Source of the DNA: Planctomycetota bacterium
Lineage (GTDB): Bacteria; Planctomycetota; Planctomycetia; Pirellulales; Pirellulaceae
Direction of reading: 5' to 3'
Assembly (NCBI GenBank): GCA_026692885.1
Contig: JAPLNJ010000841.1
Coordinates: 1-8,665, forward strand
Length of the DNA: 8,665 bases
Positions 5,823-8,665 of this stretch are shown here, one piece after another (position 1 is the first letter of the stretch; each line of letters begins with the position of its first letter). The position numbers and the translations under genes were made by a program. Under the pieces are notes generated by a model. The model worked only from the letters and a program-made list of their open reading frames with translations. It was not told where the DNA came from and searched no databases.

Positions 5823-6464
5823 ATGTGGCTGGAAGATCTCCTGGGACCGCTCTGCGGCTTCGGCTTCGCCCTCTTGTTCGTCACCCTGATCGGGCACGGA
5901 CTGTGGCTGGCGATGGCCGCGTTCTTTCGTTTCTTGTCAGGCAGTGGGACGCCCGACCAAGGCCCAAGCTCTCGGACGCCAGGCCCGCGCTGCCCGGCAT
6001 GTGGCACCTTGGTGTCCTCGACCGCGCGTCCGTGTCCGCGCTGCGGCCACGTGTCTGCGGCGCGTCCGTCTTCACGGGAAGACGATCGGGTCGCGGCCAT
6101 TCGTGAGTTGAACCGTTTGTGCCAGACCGGAACGCTCTCCGGCGTGCGGCACGCCGAGTTGTTGAAGCTGCTGCGAGCCAGCCCGGAGGAGAGCGGTGGC
6201 TTACCCGCAGACCGCTGCCTCCGCGCCGGAATCCACTGTGGTGTCGAGCCCTGCACCCAAACGGGAGGGACTTCCGGAACCCATCGAAGCGGAGATTGTC
6301 ACCGACAGTCCCTTCCGTCGCGAGCCGGCAGCGACGACGCCTCCGCGGCCGACGACGCCCGTGGCCGCCAAGCCCCATCCGTTGGATGCCGACGCGCCGC
6401 TGCCCGCCGCCACCACGGCCGCGCGGCAGACGCTGGCGGATTTCCTGCAAGCGTTTATGGCTGA
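5823..6464 (+). CDS. N-terminal piece of a broken zinc-ribbon membrane protein
   Basis: The frame opens at ATG 5823 behind GAGGGA (5814-5819), a modest ribosome site. Residues 9-37 form one transmembrane helix (GFGFALLFVTLIGHGLWLAM). A zinc ribbon follows: CPAC (57-60) and CPRC (71-74), each followed by Gly. Residues 91-118 (AAIRELNRLCQTGTLSGVRH and on) look like a short helical hairpin of the kind that often accompanies such ribbons. From about residue 115-125 the sequence turns into an unstructured Cys/Gly-rich string, and the likely coding frame moves one base over, to the frame with a GTG at 6196. I read this as the start of one gene covering 5823-8287 (about 820 aa after repair) rather than as a separate gene, because otherwise it would overlap its neighbour by 269 bp. 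The function is not known. Confidence 0.6.
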   Translation: MWLEDLLGPLCGFGFALLFVTLIGHGLWLAMAAFFRFLSGSGTPDQGPSSRTPGPRCPACGTLVSSTARPCPRCGHVSAARPSSREDDRVAAIRELNRLCQTGTLSGVRHAELLKLLRASPEESGGLPADRCLRAGIHCGVEPCTQTGGTSGTHRSGDCHRQSLPSRAGSDDASAADDARGRQAPSVGCRRAAARRHHGRAADAGGFPASVYG

Positions 6465-6986
6465 GAAGAATATCCGCTGGGGCGAGTTGGTCAGCGGCTT
6501 GTTGATCGTGGGCAGCGCGGTGGGACTGGTCATCAGTCTGCGGGAGACACTCAAGGACACCATTCCCTACTTCCCCGCACTCCTGTTCATGTTGGTCACG
6601 CTGGCGATTTACGGCGTGGGGATGTATACGCTGCAGCGTTGGAATCTGCGCGCGACGAGCCGCGGAGTGTTGACCATCTCGCTGCTGTTAGCACCGCTGA
6701 ACTTCCTGGCCGCGATCATCCTGTCCGAAGGCGAGCAACGCGAGGTCACCGACCCCTGGTACTTGGTGGCGGTCGCCGTGGGAACCCTCTGTTGCGGCTG
6801 GATCACTTACTCGGCAGGCCGCGCACTCCTGGGACGCGGCTGGTGGCGTCTGACCGCCGCGGTGTTGGCCACGTCCTGCGGCCAATTAATCATCGACCGC
6901 CAAAGCGTCCTGGGAGACACGCTACCGGATACCTGCGCATTGGTGGTGCTGCCGGTGGCCGGTTACTTGGTGGCGATGCTTGGGGG
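6196..6986 (+). pseudogene. Middle piece of the broken polytopic membrane protein
   Basis: A Pro/Ala-rich linker (PEPIEAEIVTDSP; residues 1-75 from GTG 6196) leads into a membrane domain: NIRWGELVSGLLIVGSAVGL, then YFPALLFMLVTLAIYGVGMY, TSRGVLTISLLLAPLNFLAA and three more helices. I recall this start (ERNIRWGELVGGLLIVGSS and similar) from large uncharacterised planctomycete membrane proteins. The frame stays nominally open to 8262, but after the run of five G at 6982-6986 it becomes an Arg/Gly-rich string while the next frame takes over with hydrophobic helices, so the coding part ends there. GGAGGA at 6185-6190 sits 5 nt before GTG 6196, so translation could restart here. The possible start may be real or may be coincidental codons of the upstream piece. 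Confidence 0.6.
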
Positions 6987-8287
6987 CACTGGCCCAGCAA
7001 GAACGCCGCACGCTGCTCCAGTACGCGGCGCTGCTGATGACCGGCGCGGCGGCGGTGTATCTGAGCTGGGCGGATCTGGAACCGAGTTGGGAGGCGGCCA
7101 CCTGGCTGCTGCGGGTAGTTCGCCTGCTGATCGTCCTGTCCGCCATGACGTTCCTGGTCAGCGTGGTCGTCCGCCGCCAACTCGGCGCGGACAGTCGGTG
7201 GTTGGAACCCGTGCGGCGGATTACCGCGACGTTCGGGGCCGGCGCGCTGGTGACGCTGGTGTTGGTGCTCTTGATCGAGTTCAGCATCTTCGACGCCGAG
7301 CGAGGGGTACCCATCGATTCGGCTCACAGTGGAGCGGTGATCGTGGTCCTGGTCGGTTTGGTTGTCGGGCTGTTGTCGATGGCGTTGTGGCCGGGGCGCG
7401 ATCCGCTGGCCCTCTCGGAAAACGGGCGGATGCTGTACGTCTACGGGGCGGAGTTGGTGGCGACGCTGCTGTTTGTGCACGTCTACTTTTGCCTGCCCTG
7501 GCTGTTCCACGGGCGGTTCCACGACTACTGGCCGTACATCATCATGGTCATCGCCTTTGCGGGTGTCGGTGTCAGCGAACTGTTTCAGCGTCGGGGACTG
7601 CGCGTGTTGGCCGAGCCGCTTACACGAACCGGCGGATTCTTGCCGCTCTTGTCGGCGCTGGGCTGGTGGGTCGTCGAGGCCAAGGAGACGGACTATTCCG
7701 CACTGCTATTCCTGGTCGGACTGTTGTACCTGGTGCTGTGCTATTACCGTCGTTCGGTCCTCAGCGGCGTGGCCGCGGCGTTGGCGGGCAACGGTGCGTT
7801 GTGGCGACTCCTGTACGAGACCAACTTCGCTTTCTGGCGGCATCCGCAATTGTGGTTGATTCCGCCTGCCGTGTCCGTCCTGATCGCCAGCCAGATGAAC
7901 CGGCGGCGTTTGCCGCCGACACAACTGGCCGGGATGCGTTACGCCAGCATTCTGGTGATCTACCTCAGTTCGACCAGCGAAATGTTCATCCGCGGCATCG
8001 GCGAGAGCCTCTGGCCGCCGATGCTCCTGGCGAGCTTGTCGGTGGCGGGCGTATTTCTCGGCCTGGTGCTGCAAGTCCGGGCGTTCCTGTATCTCGGCAC
8101 CAGCTTCGTGTTCCTGTCGATGGTCAGTATGGTCTGGCACGCGCAACGGGCCATTCAGCACAGCTGGCCGTGGTGGGCGTTCGGGATCGGGCTGGGCATC
8201 GGCATCCTGGCGGTGTTCGGCGTGTTCGAGAAGAAACGGCCCGAAGTCATGGCCTGGATTGAGAAGCTGCGCCATTGGGAACAATAA
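6980..8287 (+). CDS. C-terminal piece of the broken polytopic membrane protein
   Basis: The open frame runs 435 codons to TAA 8285-8287; its nominal TTG start at 6980 has no ribosome site, so it is probably the continuation of the frame before it. About 14 hydrophobic helices follow one another, for example ITATFGAGALVTLVLVLLIE, GAVIVVLVGLVVGLLSMALW, YIIMVIAFAGVGVSELF and WPWWAFGIGLGIGILAVFGV. Conserved-looking stretches include LWLIPPAVSVLIASQMNRRR and YASILVIYLSSTSEMFI, which I recall from uncharacterised planctomycete membrane proteins. It ends with a charged cytosolic tail (EKKRPEVMAWIEKLRHWEQ). The protein is an inner-membrane protein with no visible catalytic residues; role unknown. Removal of one G from 6982-6986 joins it in frame to the middle piece as MLGALAQQERR. 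Confidence 0.75.
   Translation: MGALAQQERRTLLQYAALLMTGAAAVYLSWADLEPSWEAATWLLRVVRLLIVLSAMTFLVSVVVRRQLGADSRWLEPVRRITATFGAGALVTLVLVLLIEFSIFDAERGVPIDSAHSGAVIVVLVGLVVGLLSMALWPGRDPLALSENGRMLYVYGAELVATLLFVHVYFCLPWLFHGRFHDYWPYIIMVIAFAGVGVSELFQRRGLRVLAEPLTRTGGFLPLLSALGWWVVEAKETDYSALLFLVGLLYLVLCYYRRSVLSGVAAALAGNGALWRLLYETNFAFWRHPQLWLIPPAVSVLIASQMNRRRLPPTQLAGMRYASILVIYLSSTSEMFIRGIGESLWPPMLLASLSVAGVFLGLVLQVRAFLYLGTSFVFLSMVSMVWHAQRAIQHSWPWWAFGIGLGIGILAVFGVFEKKRPEVMAWIEKLRHWEQ
6982..6986 (+). other. Frameshift site in a run of five G
   Basis: Before this run the plus-strand coding frame reads GYLVAML; after it, the frame one base later reads GALAQQERRTLLQYAALL. With four G instead of five, the protein is continuous. 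The cause may be a base-call or assembly error in a homopolymer, a true mutation, or ribosomal slippage. Confidence 0.65.
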
Positions 8288-8665
8288 CGTCAGGCGCGCC
8301 GGCTCGATTCTGCCGTCTACGATGAGTCGTCCGAGGGTTACGGATCTGCCAAATCTTGACCACCTTGCGTGCAAGATTTTCCTAACTAACACTCCGACGG
8401 GCGTATAACCGACTCTTGTTCCAGAGTGGGGAGCCATTTCGCATCGTGCGTATGGCAAACTCTCCACGTCGACGGTCTGACTTCCGTTCGAAAACTCACG
8501 AAGCGAGTCACTCCTCCCCTTACTCAGATCGTCCCACTTTCCGGGATGAATGGTGAACCTAGGGGAAAGCGATCTCCAGCGTTTCGGCGCTGATCGTAAC
8601 ACTGCGAAATGCCGTCGCTGCTAGCTGGTCCCGTCCAAGAAGCTCCCGACGTAAGTCGGCGAGAG
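8288..8665. other. 3' intergenic region without recognised gene
   Basis: After the TAA of the membrane-protein gene there is no open frame with a ribosome site or family motif. Base composition is more even than in the genes. The only structure seen is the hairpin at 8351-8379. A minus-strand frame opening at 8602 runs into the membrane gene but is Arg/His/Gln-rich and has no motif, so I treat it as a shadow. Confidence 0.5.
8351..8379 (+). terminator. Possible terminator hairpin after the membrane-protein gene
   Basis: AAATCTTG (8351-8358) pairs exactly with CAAGATTT (8372-8379) over a 13-nt loop, 63 nt after the stop codon. The T-run (TTTT, 8377-8380) overlaps the stem end, as in bidirectional terminators, but the stem is AT-rich and short, so support is weak. 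Confidence 0.35.

Noticed and set aside
5462..6256. 264-codon open frame on the minus strand across the repeat-rich spacer
   Set aside because: It crosses the 138-bp element, the 93-bp element and the zinc-ribbon piece, and its composition (Ser/Arg/Pro/Gly) looks random.
6166..6986. Programmed ribosomal frameshifting in the membrane-protein gene
   Set aside because: The two breaks have no shared slippery sequence, and I see no strong downstream hairpin or in-frame stop typical of known programmed sites. Error or mutation is simpler.
7706..8602. 298-codon open frame on the minus strand at the right end
   Set aside because: It overlaps a clear run of transmembrane helices on the plus strand, is His/Arg/Gln-rich and shows no motif or ribosome site.
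8288..8665. tRNA or small structured RNA in the 3' spacer
   Set aside because: No cloverleaf, T-loop GTTCGA-type box in the right context, or conserved RNA motif could be found; only one short hairpin is present.

Overview
The window looks like a GC-rich chromosome segment of a planctomycete (Planctomycetota, probably a Pirellula-like lineage). The reasons are a secreted hydrazine-synthase-alpha-like PD40/multihaem protein, a DUF4058 gene remnant, a many-pass membrane protein of a type I recall from planctomycetes, and intergenic DNA full of hairpin-forming repeats. This assignment rests on family recognition, not on a search.

Layout. Positions 1-300 are a compound repeat made of direct and inverted copies of one module. 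At 397-555 (minus) there is a remnant of an XRE/HigA-like helix-turn-helix protein. At 581-676 there is a 96-bp inverted-repeat element of REPIN/MITE type. At 834-1386 (minus) lies a DUF4058 pseudogene with its middle deleted. A 92-bp terminal-inverted-repeat element (1413-1504) and a 58-bp near-perfect palindrome (1564-1621) sit between that pseudogene and the hydrazine-synthase-alpha-like gene (minus, start 4440). The palindrome replaces the natural 3' end of that gene, so its reading frame runs on through both repeats and into the DUF4058 remnant, stopping only at 1027.

Next come two small RNA-binding protein genes on the minus strand, 27 bp apart: a cold-shock protein (5170-4973) and an RRM protein (4945-4658), with a likely terminator at 4539-4580. 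The 650-bp gap 5171-5822 holds a 138-bp structured inverted-repeat element (5441-5578) and a second copy of the 92-bp element (5675-5767). On the plus strand 5823-8287 encodes a zinc-ribbon plus roughly 20-helix membrane protein split over three frames. The second break lies at a run of five G, and removing one G restores the frame. The last 378 bp hold only a possible terminator hairpin.

How it works together: the only evident functional unit is the cold-shock/RRM pair. The rest is a set of unrelated genes, several of them damaged, separated by at least five different hairpin-forming repeat families. I found no defence system, CRISPR array, RNA gene or complete transposase. The most notable things here are the repeat-driven gene truncation and fusion, and the repeat families themselves.
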